From Saccharophagus degradans 2-40 (GTDB taxonomy: Bacteria; Pseudomonadota; Gammaproteobacteria; Pseudomonadales; Cellvibrionaceae): 64,000 bases of DNA. A program made the position numbers and the translations under genes. The stretch lies in the NCBI RefSeq assembly GCF_000013665.1, contig NC_007912.1, positions 1,240,001-1,304,000 on the forward strand. Direction: 5' to 3'. Below are positions 39,011-47,277 of the stretch, piece by piece. Positions within the stretch are counted from its first letter, which is position 1. The number at the start of each line of letters is the position of its first letter. A model generated the notes under the pieces. The model searched no databases and had not been told where the DNA came from. It saw only the letters and a program-made list of their open reading frames with translations.

Positions 39011-39910
39011 TTGGCTTTTAAAATACTATCTTGGTGTCCTAATCGTGAGCTCGAGGCTGTGCTGTCGGCAACACTCGAAGATTTACCGTACGAAATTGTT
39101 GTGCAGGATGATGCCCAAGCTTCTAACCCCGCGGCTAGGGAGCAGTGGCTGGAGTCTGTGCGCCCCAACGCGATAATCAGTTTACTGCCTTCTACTCTTG
39201 CAGATATCGATGACGCTTATCTCGAGCAAGTGAGCCAAGTGGTGGCTTACTGTGCAGTGAATAATGTTCCTATTATTCAAGTCTCCTCATACCGTGTTTT
39301 TGGTGAAGGCTATTCTGTTACTGCTCTGCAGGAAGATGCAGAGCCCGGTGCGCAGGATGAGCTGGGGGTGAGGCTTAATAAGCTAGAAGCACTGTACGCT
39401 AACCTTTCTCAAAAAATTATCGTGCGCACTGGGTGGTTGTTAAATAGCGCCGTCGATAGTGTCTTTGCGCAATTAATTCCGCCGCTGCTTGAGCGCGATA
39501 GCAAGTTGGTTGTATCGGATCATCACTTTGGCTGCCCTTTACCGAAAGAGTTTTTGGCCAAGGCCTTGGTTGCCATGTCGCAGCAAATACTTTGTGGGGC
39601 TGAAAACTGGGGTGTGTTCCACCTACACAGTGCAGATAGTTGCTCTGAAGCCGAGCTGGGTGACCAGTTGGTGCGTGTATTTAATGCCGATTATCAGCAA
39701 GACTTGCAGTTGCCAACTGTTGCCAGTAAAGACGACAGTCGATACCACTTTGTGGGTAGTGCAAATATTCTAGGGCGTCGCTGTACCGATAACTTTGGCA
39801 TCCAATTGCCCACGTGGCGAAAGGGCTTTAAGAACCTTGTGGCACAATGGTTGAAAGGTAATGCTCAATATAGCCATCTGCTCGATTTAAAAGCATCAGA
39901 TAAAAAGTAA
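39011..39910 (+). CDS. RmlD/NAD-epimerase-like protein with degenerate active site
   Basis: The 299-residue product looks like a short-chain dehydrogenase of the RmlD (dTDP-4-dehydrorhamnose reductase) branch. RPNAIISLLPSTLADIDDAY and VPIIQVSSYRVFGEG align with the strand preceding the catalytic region, and KIIVRTGWLLNS follows as in RmlD. However, the N-terminus KILSWCPNRELEAV lacks the GxxGxxG dinucleotide loop. The YxxxK pair is also not visible where expected (LGVRLNKLEAL). It starts at TTG, seven bases after GGAG. A catalytic role is doubtful. It lies downstream of ssb and its terminator. Confidence 0.6.
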   Translation: MAFKILSWCPNRELEAVLSATLEDLPYEIVVQDDAQASNPAAREQWLESVRPNAIISLLPSTLADIDDAYLEQVSQVVAYCAVNNVPIIQVSSYRVFGEGYSVTALQEDAEPGAQDELGVRLNKLEALYANLSQKIIVRTGWLLNSAVDSVFAQLIPPLLERDSKLVVSDHHFGCPLPKEFLAKALVAMSQQILCGAENWGVFHLHSADSCSEAELGDQLVRVFNADYQQDLQLPTVASKDDSRYHFVGSANILGRRCTDNFGIQLPTWRKGFKNLVAQWLKGNAQYSHLLDLKASDKK

Positions 39911-39942
39911 GTTTGCTGATTGAGCAAATTAGTTTGCCAATA

Positions 39943-39972
39943 AAAAAGGCCGCTTAAGTAAGCGGCCTTTTT
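39943..39972 (+). terminator. Bidirectional terminator between the RmlD-like gene and fabB
   Basis: AAAAAGGCCGCTTA and TAAGCGGCCTTTTT are perfect complements separated by two bases. T tracts on both strands serve the two convergent genes. Confidence 0.93.
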
Positions 39973-40005
39973 AGTTTTCGCGAATACGCTTGTAGTTAAA
40001 CGGAG

Positions 40006-41223
40006 TTAAGCGGAATACTTTTTGAAAACTAATGTGGCGTTGGTGCCGCCGAAGCCAAAGCTGTTGGACATGGCGCTTTCGATGTTGGCATCTTTCGATG
40101 CGGTAACAATCGGCATGCCTTCAGCAGCTGGGTCGATGGTTTCAACGTTGGCTGAGCCGGCAATAAAGTTATTGTTCATCATTAGCATGGTGTAGATAGC
40201 TTCTTGAACGCCGGTTGCGCCGAGGCTGTGACCAGTTAAAGATTTGGTGGAGCTGATGGCAGGCACGTTTTCGCCAAATACTTCTTTCACGGCTTTCAGC
40301 TCTGCTAGGTCGCCAACTGGGGTGCTGGTGCCGTGAGAGTTGATGTAGTCGATTGTGCTAACGCCTGCTTGAGCCATTGCTTGGCGCATGCAGCGAGCGG
40401 CACCTTCACCAGATGGTGCAACCATGTCGTAGCCGTCAGAGGTTGCGCCATAGCCTACGAGCTCACCGTAAATTTTTGCGCCGCGAGCGAGTGCGTGATC
40501 CAAGGATTCGATCACCATGCAGCCACCGCCGCCCGCAATAACAAAGCCGTCGCGGTCTGCATCGTATGCGCGTGAAGCTTTTTCTGGGGTGTCATTGTAC
40601 TTAGAGCTTAAGGCGCCCATCGCATCAAACATACCAGTTAAGGTCCAGTGCTCTTCTTCGCCGCCGCCAGCAAATACAACATCTTGCTTGCCTAGCTGAA
40701 TCAATTCCATCGCGTTACCTATGCAGTGAGCGCTAGTGGCGCAGGCAGAGGAGATGGAATAGTTGATGCCTTTGATTTTGAAAGGCGTAGCCAAGCATGC
40801 TGATGCGGTGCTGCCCATAGTTTGGGTTACACGATAAGGACCTGCGCGTTTTACGCCGCGATCGCGAATAGTGTCGGCACACTCTACAACGCTTTTAGTT
40901 GAAGCGCCGCCAGAGCCCATAATAATGCCTGTGCGCTCGTTAGATACTTGTTCTTCTGTTAAGCCTGAGTCTTCGATGGCTTGCTTCATGGATACGTACG
41001 CATAACCTGCAGCGTCGCCCATAAAACGATACATTTTTCGATCAATATGCTCTGATAAGTCCATATCTACGCTGCCAGAAACATGGCTGCGAAAGCCTTG
41101 CTCTTTGTAGCTCTCGTTAAAACGTATTCCTGATTTACCTTCACGCAATGCTGCGAGAACCGTGTCTAGGTCGGTACCTATGCACGAAGCGATACCCATA
41201 CCTGTAACCACAACGCGTTTCAT
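40006..41223 (-). CDS. fabB: 3-oxoacyl-[acyl-carrier-protein] synthase I
   Basis: FabB (405 residues) elongates acyl chains and is needed for unsaturated fatty acid synthesis together with FabA. The KAS triad is visible: Cys in [12 protein letters not shown], His in [12 protein letters not shown] and His in [10 protein letters not shown]. It ends with [18 protein letters not shown], typical of KAS I. It lies 116 bases downstream of fabA on the same strand, the standard fabA-fabB operon. Confidence 0.97.
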   Translation of the reverse strand: MKRVVVTGMGIASCIGTDLDTVLAALREGKSGIRFNESYKEQGFRSHVSGSVDMDLSEHIDRKMYRFMGDAAGYAYVSMKQAIEDSGLTEEQVSNERTGIIMGSGGASTKSVVECADTIRDRGVKRAGPYRVTQTMGSTASACLATPFKIKGINYSISSACATSAHCIGNAMELIQLGKQDVVFAGGGEEEHWTLTGMFDAMGALSSKYNDTPEKASRAYDADRDGFVIAGGGGCMVIESLDHALARGAKIYGELVGYGATSDGYDMVAPSGEGAARCMRQAMAQAGVSTIDYINSHGTSTPVGDLAELKAVKEVFGENVPAISSTKSLTGHSLGATGVQEAIYTMLMMNNNFIAGSANVETIDPAAEGMPIVTASKDANIESAMSNSFGFGGTNATLVFKKYSA

Positions 41224-41299
41224 AGCAAACCTCTATCTTCTTTTATAATGGTGAATAAAGTGCAGCGTAAATGTGTGCTGTACTCTTAAATTGTTTAGT

Positions 41300-41325
41300 G
41301 GGGCGCTGAGTGTAATTAGCGCCCC
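41300..41325 (-). promoter_or_regulatory. Stem-loop between fabA and fabB
   Basis: GGGGCGCT and AGCGCCCC form a perfect eight-pair stem with a ten-base loop, 15 bases after the fabA stop. No T tract follows on the transcribed strand, so it more likely affects mRNA stability or relative fabA/fabB output than full termination. Confidence 0.45.
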
Positions 41326-41339
41326 AACCAAGTGTAACT

Positions 41340-41864
41340 CTAGAATGAGTCAGTATTGGTGAACAAGCCTACACGTAGGTCTTTTGCAAAGTAGATCTCT
41401 TTTCCGTCTACTGCTACACGGCCATCGGCAATGCCCATAACCAGTTTGCGTTCAATAACGCGCTTCAAGTTTATATGGTAGGTTACTTTTGAGGCAGTGG
41501 GTAAAATTTGGCCAGTAAATTTAACTTCACCCGCACCTAGTGCGCGGCCGCGGCCTGCGTTGCCTTTCCATGCTAAGAAAAAACCTACCAATTGCCACAT
41601 GGCGTCTAAGCCTAGGCAACCTGGCATTACTGGGTCACCAGGGAAGTGGCAGTCGAAGAACCACAGGTCTGGTGTGATATCGAGCTCGGCAATGATTTCG
41701 CCCTTGCCAAACTCACCGCCAGTCTGGCTTATGTGTGAGATTCTATCCAGCATCAACATGTTAGGGACAGGTAACTGTGCGTTGCCGGGGCCAAACATAT
41801 TTCCCTGACCACAGGTGATTAGTTCAGCTCTTTCGTAGGATGATTTTTGTTCGAATGCTTGCAT
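41340..41864 (-). CDS. fabA: 3-hydroxydecanoyl-[acyl-carrier-protein] dehydratase/isomerase
   Basis: FabA dehydrates 3-hydroxydecanoyl-ACP and isomerises the product to the cis-3 form, the branch point to unsaturated fatty acids. The hot-dog fold motif [20 protein letters not shown] carries the catalytic His and Asp. The ATG at 41864 gives 174 residues (E. coli 172). A TTG six codons upstream (41882) is open too, and neither start has a strong ribosome-binding site. It is co-oriented with fabB. Confidence 0.95.
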   Translation of the reverse strand: MQAFEQKSSYERAELITCGQGNMFGPGNAQLPVPNMLMLDRISHISQTGGEFGKGEIIAELDITPDLWFFDCHFPGDPVMPGCLGLDAMWQLVGFFLAWKGNAGRGRALGAGEVKFTGQILPTASKVTYHINLKRVIERKLVMGIADGRVAVDGKEIYFAKDLRVGLFTNTDSF

Positions 41865-42262
41865 TACTGGATAGGCCCACAATTATTTGAATGAAATACC
41901 ATCAAAATGGGGTTATTTGACGGAGGCGCCATTCTAACCTCTGGGGCGCTGATGTCTAGTCTAGCCGGCCTTAAAGCGCATAAATACATGCGTTGTGGCT
42001 GTGTATTGCGCCATTGGGGTGCGAAAAGCGCGAGCGTATCGCTGGTGGCAGAGGCATATTATGTATGCGCCCAGTGGCGTTAGTGCGTGCAGGTGGGCCC
42101 GAGTTGATCGAGGCTGTCATATTTGGTGCGCATTGGTGTAATAAAATGATAGTTCAATGTGGTATATTCGCTGCATGGATGAGGTGGGGGCTTACAAGGC
42201 CTTTCATCAATACGTAAATTACACAAAACAGTAATTACATTTAATAAATAAGTAGGTGCTTT
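41865..42262 (+). other. Divergent intergenic region between fabA and galU
   Basis: The gap of about 400 bases holds no supported gene; an open frame at 41993-42217 (plus) has no ribosome-binding site or recognisable domain. TCAAA-N9-TTTGA (41904-41922), just upstream of fabA, is a possible regulator site for the fab operon. I could not match it to a known FabR, FadR or DesT consensus. Confidence 0.45.
42160..42168 (+). promoter_or_regulatory. Extended -10 promoter candidate for galU
   Basis: TGGTATATT (TG-n-TATATT) is a good extended -10 element about 95 bases before galU. A matching -35 is not evident. Confidence 0.45.
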
Positions 42263-43087
42263 ATGATTAAGAAATGCCTGTTTCCGGTTGCGGGATATGG
42301 AACTCGATTTTTACCGGCTACAAAGTCTATGCCCAAAGAAATGTTGCCAGTCGTTAATAAGCCATTGGTGCAGTATGGTGTGGAAGAGGCGTTGGATGCA
42401 GGTTTGCATGAAATTGGCTTCGTAACCGGTCGCGGTAAACGCGCCATTGCTGACCATTTTGATGTGAGCTATGAGCTAGAGCACCAAATTGCAGGGACAG
42501 ATAAGGAAAAATATTTAGAATCTATTCGCGCAGTAATTTCAAAGGGGTCGTTTTCTTATACCCGTCAGTCTGAAATGCGCGGTTTAGGCGATGCCATTTT
42601 AAGCGGTCGTCGTTTGATTGGTGATGAAGCCTTTGGTGTGGTTTTATCGGATGACCTATGTGTTGCTGCCGATGAAGGTGTGTTGGCGCAAATGGTGCGT
42701 TTGTACAAGCAGTTTCGTTGCAGCATTGTGGCAGTACAAGAAGTGCCCGAGGATCAAATTAGCAAATTTGGTGTTATTGCTGGCGACCCCATCAAAGACG
42801 GTATTTACCAAGTAACCAACATGGTTGAAAAACCAGAGCCTAAAGATGCGCCGAGTAACTTGGCGATTATTGGCCGTTACATCCTTACACCAGATATTTT
42901 CGAAATTATCGAAAACACGCCTCCCGGTAAAAACAACGAAGTACAGCTAACCGATGCTTTGATGACGCAAGCGCAAAACGGCTGCGTGTTAGCATACAAA
43001 TTCAAAGGTACTCGTTTTGATTGCGGCAGTGTTGCCGGGTTTGTAGAAGCTACCAATTTTGTTTACGAGAATATTTACAATAAATAA
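42263..43087 (+). CDS. galU: UTP--glucose-1-phosphate uridylyltransferase
   Basis: GalU (274 residues) makes UDP-glucose for exopolysaccharide, LPS and osmolyte synthesis. The nucleotide-binding start KCLFPVAGYGTRFLPATKSM with PKEMLPVVNKPLVQYGVEEA is diagnostic, as is the late KFKGTRFDCGSVAGF. An AGTAGGTG site precedes the ATG. It is followed 60 bases later by a phosphohexomutase gene, so glucose-1-phosphate use and hexose-phosphate interconversion are paired. Confidence 0.96.
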   Translation: MIKKCLFPVAGYGTRFLPATKSMPKEMLPVVNKPLVQYGVEEALDAGLHEIGFVTGRGKRAIADHFDVSYELEHQIAGTDKEKYLESIRAVISKGSFSYTRQSEMRGLGDAILSGRRLIGDEAFGVVLSDDLCVAADEGVLAQMVRLYKQFRCSIVAVQEVPEDQISKFGVIAGDPIKDGIYQVTNMVEKPEPKDAPSNLAIIGRYILTPDIFEIIENTPPGKNNEVQLTDALMTQAQNGCVLAYKFKGTRFDCGSVAGFVEATNFVYENIYNK

Positions 43088-43147
43088 TTTATAACAACAA
43101 AGTTATTTAAGGCCTGACTTACTAAAAAATAACTGAGAAATAAATTA

Positions 43148-44509
43148 ATGAAAATAGATATAACTTGCTTTAAAGCCTACGACATTCGCGGGCGAGTGCC
43201 AGAGGAGCTAAACGAAGATGTGGCCTACCGTGTGGGCCGCGCTTATGTTGAGTTTCTTGGGGCTAGCAAAGTTGTGGTGGGGCATGATGTGCGCTTAACC
43301 AGCGCCGACCTAACAGATGCGCTGGCACGCGGCATGACCGATGCCGGTGCCGATGTTGTGCATATAGGCCAGTGCGGTACCGAAGAGGTTTACTTTGCGA
43401 CGTTCCACTTGGGTGTTGATGGCGGTATTTGTGTTACTGCAAGCCACAACCCTATGGACTATAACGGCATGAAGTTAGTGGCTGCTGGGTCTAAACCTAT
43501 TTCGGGTGACTCGGGCCTTAACGACATTCGCGCAATGGCTGAAGTGGGCGAGTTCCGCGAACCTGTACGCAAGGGTGAGATAGAGCATATCGATAACCGC
43601 CCTGCGTACATTCAGCACTTAATGACCTATGTGGATGTGTCTGCCTTAAAGCCGCTTAAAGTTGTGGTGAATGCTGGTAACGGTGGTGCCGGTGCGGTAA
43701 TTGATGCTTTAGAGCCTCTGTTACCTATCCAGTTTATAAAAGTGCATCACGAGCCAGATGGTTCTTTCCCTAATGGTATTCCCAACCCTCTGCTTGAAGA
43801 TCGTCGGCAGGCAACTATCGATGCGGTTAAAGAAAGTAACGCAGATTTCGGTATTGCATGGGATGGCGATTTTGACCGCTGCTTCTTTTTTGACGAGAGC
43901 GGCGAGTTTATCGAAGGCTACTATGTAGTAGGCATGTTGGCGGAAGCATTTTTGCTTAAAAACCCTGGCGCTAAAATTGTTCACGACCCTCGCTTAACTT
44001 GGAATACGGTTGATATTGTCGAGAAGGCGGGCGGTATTGCGATTGAAAGTAAAACGGGCCATGCATTTATCAAAGAGCGTATGCGTGCAGAAGATGCCGT
44101 TTACGGTGGTGAGATGAGTGCCCATCACTACTTTAAAGATTTTGCCTATTGCGACAATGGCAATATTCCATGGTTATTGGTGGCCGAGCTGTTGTGTCGC
44201 CGCGATGTTAAGTTGTCTTCATTGATGGCTGATCGGCAAGCTAAATTTCCATGTAGTGGCGAGCGCAACAATACTGTGGGTAACCCACAGGCAATTGCGG
44301 CGGCAATAGAAAAGCACTATGCGGCTGATGCGCTATTAATCGAAAAGGTTGATGGTTTATCTATGTCGTTTGAGAGCTGGCGCTTTAATGTTCGTATGTC
44401 TAGCACCGAACCTGTTTTGCGTTTAAATGTCGAGTCTCGCGATGATGTCGCGTTGATGGAAGCAAAAACAGCTGAGTTATTGCAGCTAGTGGAAAAGTTT
44501 GATGTATAA
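43148..44509 (+). CDS. manB: Phosphomannomutase (CpsG/ManB type)
   Basis: This 453-residue alpha-D-phosphohexomutase interconverts mannose-6-phosphate and mannose-1-phosphate, and possibly also the glucose phosphates. It begins [20 protein letters not shown] like E. coli CpsG. The phosphoserine loop is [14 protein letters not shown], the metal loop [11 protein letters not shown], the sugar loop GEMSAHHYF and the phosphate site [15 protein letters not shown]. Co-location with galU suggests exopolysaccharide precursor supply. PMM versus PGM preference cannot be settled from sequence. Confidence 0.9.
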   Translation: MKIDITCFKAYDIRGRVPEELNEDVAYRVGRAYVEFLGASKVVVGHDVRLTSADLTDALARGMTDAGADVVHIGQCGTEEVYFATFHLGVDGGICVTASHNPMDYNGMKLVAAGSKPISGDSGLNDIRAMAEVGEFREPVRKGEIEHIDNRPAYIQHLMTYVDVSALKPLKVVVNAGNGGAGAVIDALEPLLPIQFIKVHHEPDGSFPNGIPNPLLEDRRQATIDAVKESNADFGIAWDGDFDRCFFFDESGEFIEGYYVVGMLAEAFLLKNPGAKIVHDPRLTWNTVDIVEKAGGIAIESKTGHAFIKERMRAEDAVYGGEMSAHHYFKDFAYCDNGNIPWLLVAELLCRRDVKLSSLMADRQAKFPCSGERNNTVGNPQAIAAAIEKHYAADALLIEKVDGLSMSFESWRFNVRMSSTEPVLRLNVESRDDVALMEAKTAELLQLVEKFDV

Positions 44510-44531
44510 CTTTTGTTGATAAGCAAACTAA

Positions 44532-44555
44532 AAACGGCGCCAATTGGCGCCGTTT
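44532..44555 (+). terminator. Bidirectional terminator between manB and the bufferin operon
   Basis: AAACGGCGCC-AATT-GGCGCCGTTT is a perfect 24-base palindrome. T tracts on both strands and convergent flanking genes support use in both directions. Confidence 0.9.
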
Positions 44556-44557
44556 CT

Positions 44558-45022
44558 TTATCTGTGTAGTAGTCGGTCAATAGAGACTAGGCCGCCACCA
44601 TCCTTAAGTAAGTAAATTAAAGCGCCTGCCCAAAGTAAATGTACGCTCCACGACCCAGGGTATACAAAAACCTGAATGACGAGTGTCATTATAAGTAAGC
44701 CAAATGCAGAGAGTCGCGTAAAAAAGCCAAATAAAATACCTAACCCTAAAAAGAACTCACCAAGAGTCGCCATGTATGCGGCTATTTCTGCGGGTATTAT
44801 AGGTAGCGCGTATTCGTATTCGAACAGCATTTTAGTGCTTTCTGTTACTCGCCAAAACTCGAGCTTTTGGCCAAAATAACTTCCGCCGCCAAGTTTTGTT
44901 TGCACGGAATTCCAAAATACAAAAAAGATACCTGCGCGCAGGGTTAGGTTTGTGGCCCAAGCAGGAATAATGTCTGCAAGCTTTTTGGCAAACCTATCTA
45001 CGGATATCACAATATTCTTCAT
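44558..45022 (-). CDS. DoxX-family membrane protein of the bufferin operon (BufD-like)
   Basis: This 154-residue inner membrane protein has four hydrophobic helices (about residues 22-42, 66-90, 94-110, 117-135). DoxX-family marks are RAGIFFVFWNSVQTKLGGG near the N-terminus and EFFLGLGILFGFFTRLSAFG in the middle. It is the last gene of the bufA1-bufB-bufC-doxX operon. DoxX proteins are frequent partners of DUF692 operons. A role in redox or export steps for the peptide is suggested by context only. Confidence 0.85.
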   Translation of the reverse strand: MKNIVISVDRFAKKLADIIPAWATNLTLRAGIFFVFWNSVQTKLGGGSYFGQKLEFWRVTESTKMLFEYEYALPIIPAEIAAYMATLGEFFLGLGILFGFFTRLSAFGLLIMTLVIQVFVYPGSWSVHLLWAGALIYLLKDGGGLVSIDRLLHR

Positions 45023-45044
45023 GTTGGTTCCCTAATTGTTATTT

Positions 45045-45827
45045 TTAAATCTGGTCTAGGTTCGTTGCTAGCCCGCTAGCAATTAGCAATTGCACTGCCT
45101 CTGCGGGGTTAAATTCTACTTGCTTGCTTTCGGCCAAGGTTATGGCTTCGTTGAGTGCTTGTCCAATGGTTTTGTTTTGCATTAATTGTTGCAAAAAACG
45201 GTGTTGCGGCAAGCTAAGTAAGTAGCTGTTTATACTGTACTGCGGGCGAACAATTAATACGCTTTCGGCAACCTGTTGGTCGAGTTGCTCTGGTGGGGTG
45301 GGGTGTTCCAGTGCGTGTTGCCAGAGGCTGTAAATAGCGTAGGGGGCATCTATTAGTGCGGCGCTTGGGTGTGGGGTTATTACGCTATTGCTCAGGGCGT
45401 CTATGTCTAGCCCTGCGAAAAAGGCGGGTGCGAGCGATTCTACGTCTTTTGCGTAGTAGGCTTGGTGGTGCGCAAACTCAAGTTCTGCTAAGTGTGATAA
45501 ATAAGGTAGCTGCTGTGTGGGTGGGTAGTTTGCAATATGGTTATCAAAGCCCGCGCCGTAAGTTAGCATAATTGCATTTTGCGGCGGGTGGCTTTCTATA
45601 AATTGTTTGGCTGTATGCTTGAAGAGCGTAGCGCCAATAATGTTTTTTGTTGCTGGGTAAGTGTTTGCCAGCACTTCTATCAGGCTGCTAAATATATTAT
45701 TGCGGTAGATGCTAAGTCTCGCTGCTTGCTCGCGCGGGGTGTATTTTTTTAAATTGGGTGGCGAGCTTGATAGTTTTCCTTTGAGTACTCGCTCGCAAAA
45801 TTCAAATTGGAATTTATTTAGCGTCAT
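45045..45827 (-). CDS. bufC: DUF2063-family partner protein BufC/HvfC
   Basis: This 260-residue cytoplasmic protein has the DUF2063 N-terminal domain (YTPREQAARLSIYRNNIFSS, then VLANTYPATKNIIG) and a C-terminal RRE-like region (about residues 180-260). In known bufferin systems this protein partners the DUF692 enzyme and helps it bind the precursor. The start overlaps bufB by 14 bases, so the two are translationally coupled. I saw no catalytic motif of its own. Confidence 0.88.
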   Translation of the reverse strand: MTLNKFQFEFCERVLKGKLSSSPPNLKKYTPREQAARLSIYRNNIFSSLIEVLANTYPATKNIIGATLFKHTAKQFIESHPPQNAIMLTYGAGFDNHIANYPPTQQLPYLSHLAELEFAHHQAYYAKDVESLAPAFFAGLDIDALSNSVITPHPSAALIDAPYAIYSLWQHALEHPTPPEQLDQQVAESVLIVRPQYSINSYLLSLPQHRFLQQLMQNKTIGQALNEAITLAESKQVEFNPAEAVQLLIASGLATNLDQI

Positions 45828-46686
45828 AGGTTGCCTCGCTGCTACTTTGTTGTAGCGCGTACTGCATGGCTTTGTTGGCCTTTTTACTTTCTTTTACTAA
45901 TATCTCTAAGCTCGGAATGTTGGTGTCCCACTCTACAAGCGTCGGAAACGCGCGGTTATTGATGCGAATAAAGTGTTGGTATAAAGCCCATACCTGTGGG
46001 CTTACTTCGCTGCTGTGATCATCTATGCGTATTTCTTTAAATTCCGTTAGCGGTACAACGCTGTGGCCGGCTAGGTGAACTTCTCCCACAGGGTCGGCAG
46101 GCAGATTATTTAAATATTCATACGGGTCGAAAGTGTTGTTGCTAGCAGATACAAAAATATTGTTTATATCTAGCAGTAAGCCGCAGCTGGTTTGCTTCAC
46201 TATTGCGCTTAAAAATTCTGGCTCTGAAAAGTCTTGGTGTTCAAAGTCTATGTAGGTTGAAGGGTTTTCTACGAGTATTGTGCGGTTTAGTGTGGCTTGC
46301 ACTTTATCAATATTCTCGCAGATTACCGACAGTGCTTCGTTAGTGTAAGGCAGTGGAAGCAGGTCGTTAAGGTGTGTCGACTGGTGCTCGCTCCAAGCGA
46401 TATGCTCAGAAACTTGAATTGGCTGGTAGGTGTCTACCAGTTTTTTTAAATTTTGCAGGTGAGAGTTGCTAACGCCGTTTACGCTACCTAATGACATGCC
46501 TACGCCATGCATCGATATGGGGTAGTGCTGGCTAATTTCGCGCAGATATTTATGATCGAGGCCGCCACTGCTCATGTAGTTTTCTGGGTGGATTTCCAGC
46601 CAGCCGACATCGGGCAGTGTGGTTAGAATACCTTGGTAGTGTTGCGCCTTTAAGCTGATGCCATTTTTAAGTGGAAGGTTGGGCAT
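45814..46686 (-). CDS. bufB: DUF692/MNIO family peptide-modifying enzyme BufB
   Basis: This 290-residue TIM-barrel protein belongs to the multinuclear non-heme iron oxidative enzymes (DUF692), which in bufferin systems convert cysteines of the precursor to 5-thiooxazoles. Metal-ligand motifs are intact: E31-x-H33-P-E35-N-Y, H60-G-V-G, S-E94-H95, V-E140-N141-P, L-D173-x-N-N, E-V-H204-L-A-G-H and D-D223-H224. It follows bufA1 by 59 bases, across a hairpin, and has no clear Shine-Dalgarno sequence. It overlaps bufC. The reaction on this peptide is inferred from characterised relatives. Confidence 0.93.
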   Translation of the reverse strand: MPNLPLKNGISLKAQHYQGILTTLPDVGWLEIHPENYMSSGGLDHKYLREISQHYPISMHGVGMSLGSVNGVSNSHLQNLKKLVDTYQPIQVSEHIAWSEHQSTHLNDLLPLPYTNEALSVICENIDKVQATLNRTILVENPSTYIDFEHQDFSEPEFLSAIVKQTSCGLLLDINNIFVSASNNTFDPYEYLNNLPADPVGEVHLAGHSVVPLTEFKEIRIDDHSSEVSPQVWALYQHFIRINNRAFPTLVEWDTNIPSLEILVKESKKANKAMQYALQQSSSEATYDAK

Positions 46687-46704
46687 AGGAGTTATTCGCT
46701 TGGG

Positions 46705-46731
46705 GCGGTACGCCTACAGTGGCTGTACCGC
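46705..46731 (-). promoter_or_regulatory. Hairpin between bufA1 and bufB
   Basis: GCGGTAC and GTACCGC form a seven-pair stem with a 13-base loop. No T tract follows, and the stem ends 18 bases before the bufB ATG. It may protect the bufA1 mRNA or reduce bufB expression. Confidence 0.5.
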
Positions 46732-46745
46732 TCTTGTCTTTACTT

Positions 46746-47033
46746 TTATTTCGCTTCTGCTTTTTTCTCTTGAGGCTTGAGGTTGCCGCCAGCAATTTTT
46801 TCGCAGCTGCCTTGGGGTAGGTAAATCCATGCGTCGTGAATATTGTCTTGCTTGGCAGAGCCTGCACAGCTGGTGCCTTGGCTCTTAATGGCGCAATCGT
46901 TTTTACCTGCTTTAACAATGCCGTAGCACTTTTCCATGGCGGGTTTAGCGGCAAGTGCTGAGTTGGATGTGGCCATAAGTACGCCCGCAGCAAGTGCGCT
47001 GGAAATAGCAATTGATTTTGACATTTTGTTCAT
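46746..47033 (-). CDS. bufA1: Bufferin-type precursor peptide BufA1 (DUF2282)
   Basis: This 95-residue secreted precursor has a signal peptide (residues 1-29, hydrophobic core SAALAAGVLMAT-like, cleavage around ALA-A). The mature part holds four cysteines (C36, C47, C56, C77) in the DUF2282 pattern KCYGIVKAGKNDC...SCAGSAK, and a lysine/glutamate-rich tail. I chose the ATG at 47033 because AGGA lies eight bases upstream and the signal peptide starts there; an open frame to 47132 adds 33 residues without support. Characterised relatives are copper-sequestering RiPPs. It is the first gene of the operon. Confidence 0.92.
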   Translation of the reverse strand: MNKMSKSIAISSALAAGVLMATSNSALAAKPAMEKCYGIVKAGKNDCAIKSQGTSCAGSAKQDNIHDAWIYLPQGSCEKIAGGNLKPQEKKAEAK

Positions 47034-47096
47034 AATTGTAATCCTGCCTGAGTAATAGTTAGCTTTTTGATGCAGTGATTTACCACTGTCGTAAGC

Positions 47097-47124
47097 TCGG
47101 ACTAAATGCTGTTTGCATAGTTCC
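47097..47124 (-). promoter_or_regulatory. ECF-sigma-type promoter candidate for the bufferin operon
   Basis: Reading the minus strand, GGAACT (47124-47119) is followed after 16 bases by GTCCGA (47102-47097). This fits the RpoE/AlgU pattern (GAACTT-N16/17-TCTGA). It lies about 65 bases upstream of the bufA1 start. Related operons are controlled by ECF sigma factors, which supports the assignment. Confidence 0.55.
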
Positions 47125-47242
47125 CAGCGCATTGTATGTGTTTGTGGGGAAAGGTGCTAATAGGAAGGGTAACTTTTTGATTTTAAAGGGGTTTGCTTTG
47201 CAGTCCGAATAAGCTGCTGCACCGTACATGCGGGGGTGAAAG

Positions 47243-47269
47243 CGGTGCGAGCGCTATTGGCTCGCACCG
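47243..47269 (-). terminator. Hairpin terminator of pgi
   Basis: CGGTGCGAGC and GCTCGCACCG form a perfect ten-pair stem with a seven-base loop, nine bases beyond the pgi stop. The following T run is short (CTTTC), so termination is probable but not certain; it separates pgi from the bufferin operon. Confidence 0.65.
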
Positions 47270-47277
47270 TTATGATG

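Noticed and set aside
41993-42217. 74-codon open frame upstream of galU
   Set aside because: No ribosome-binding site or family resemblance; it covers the likely galU promoter.
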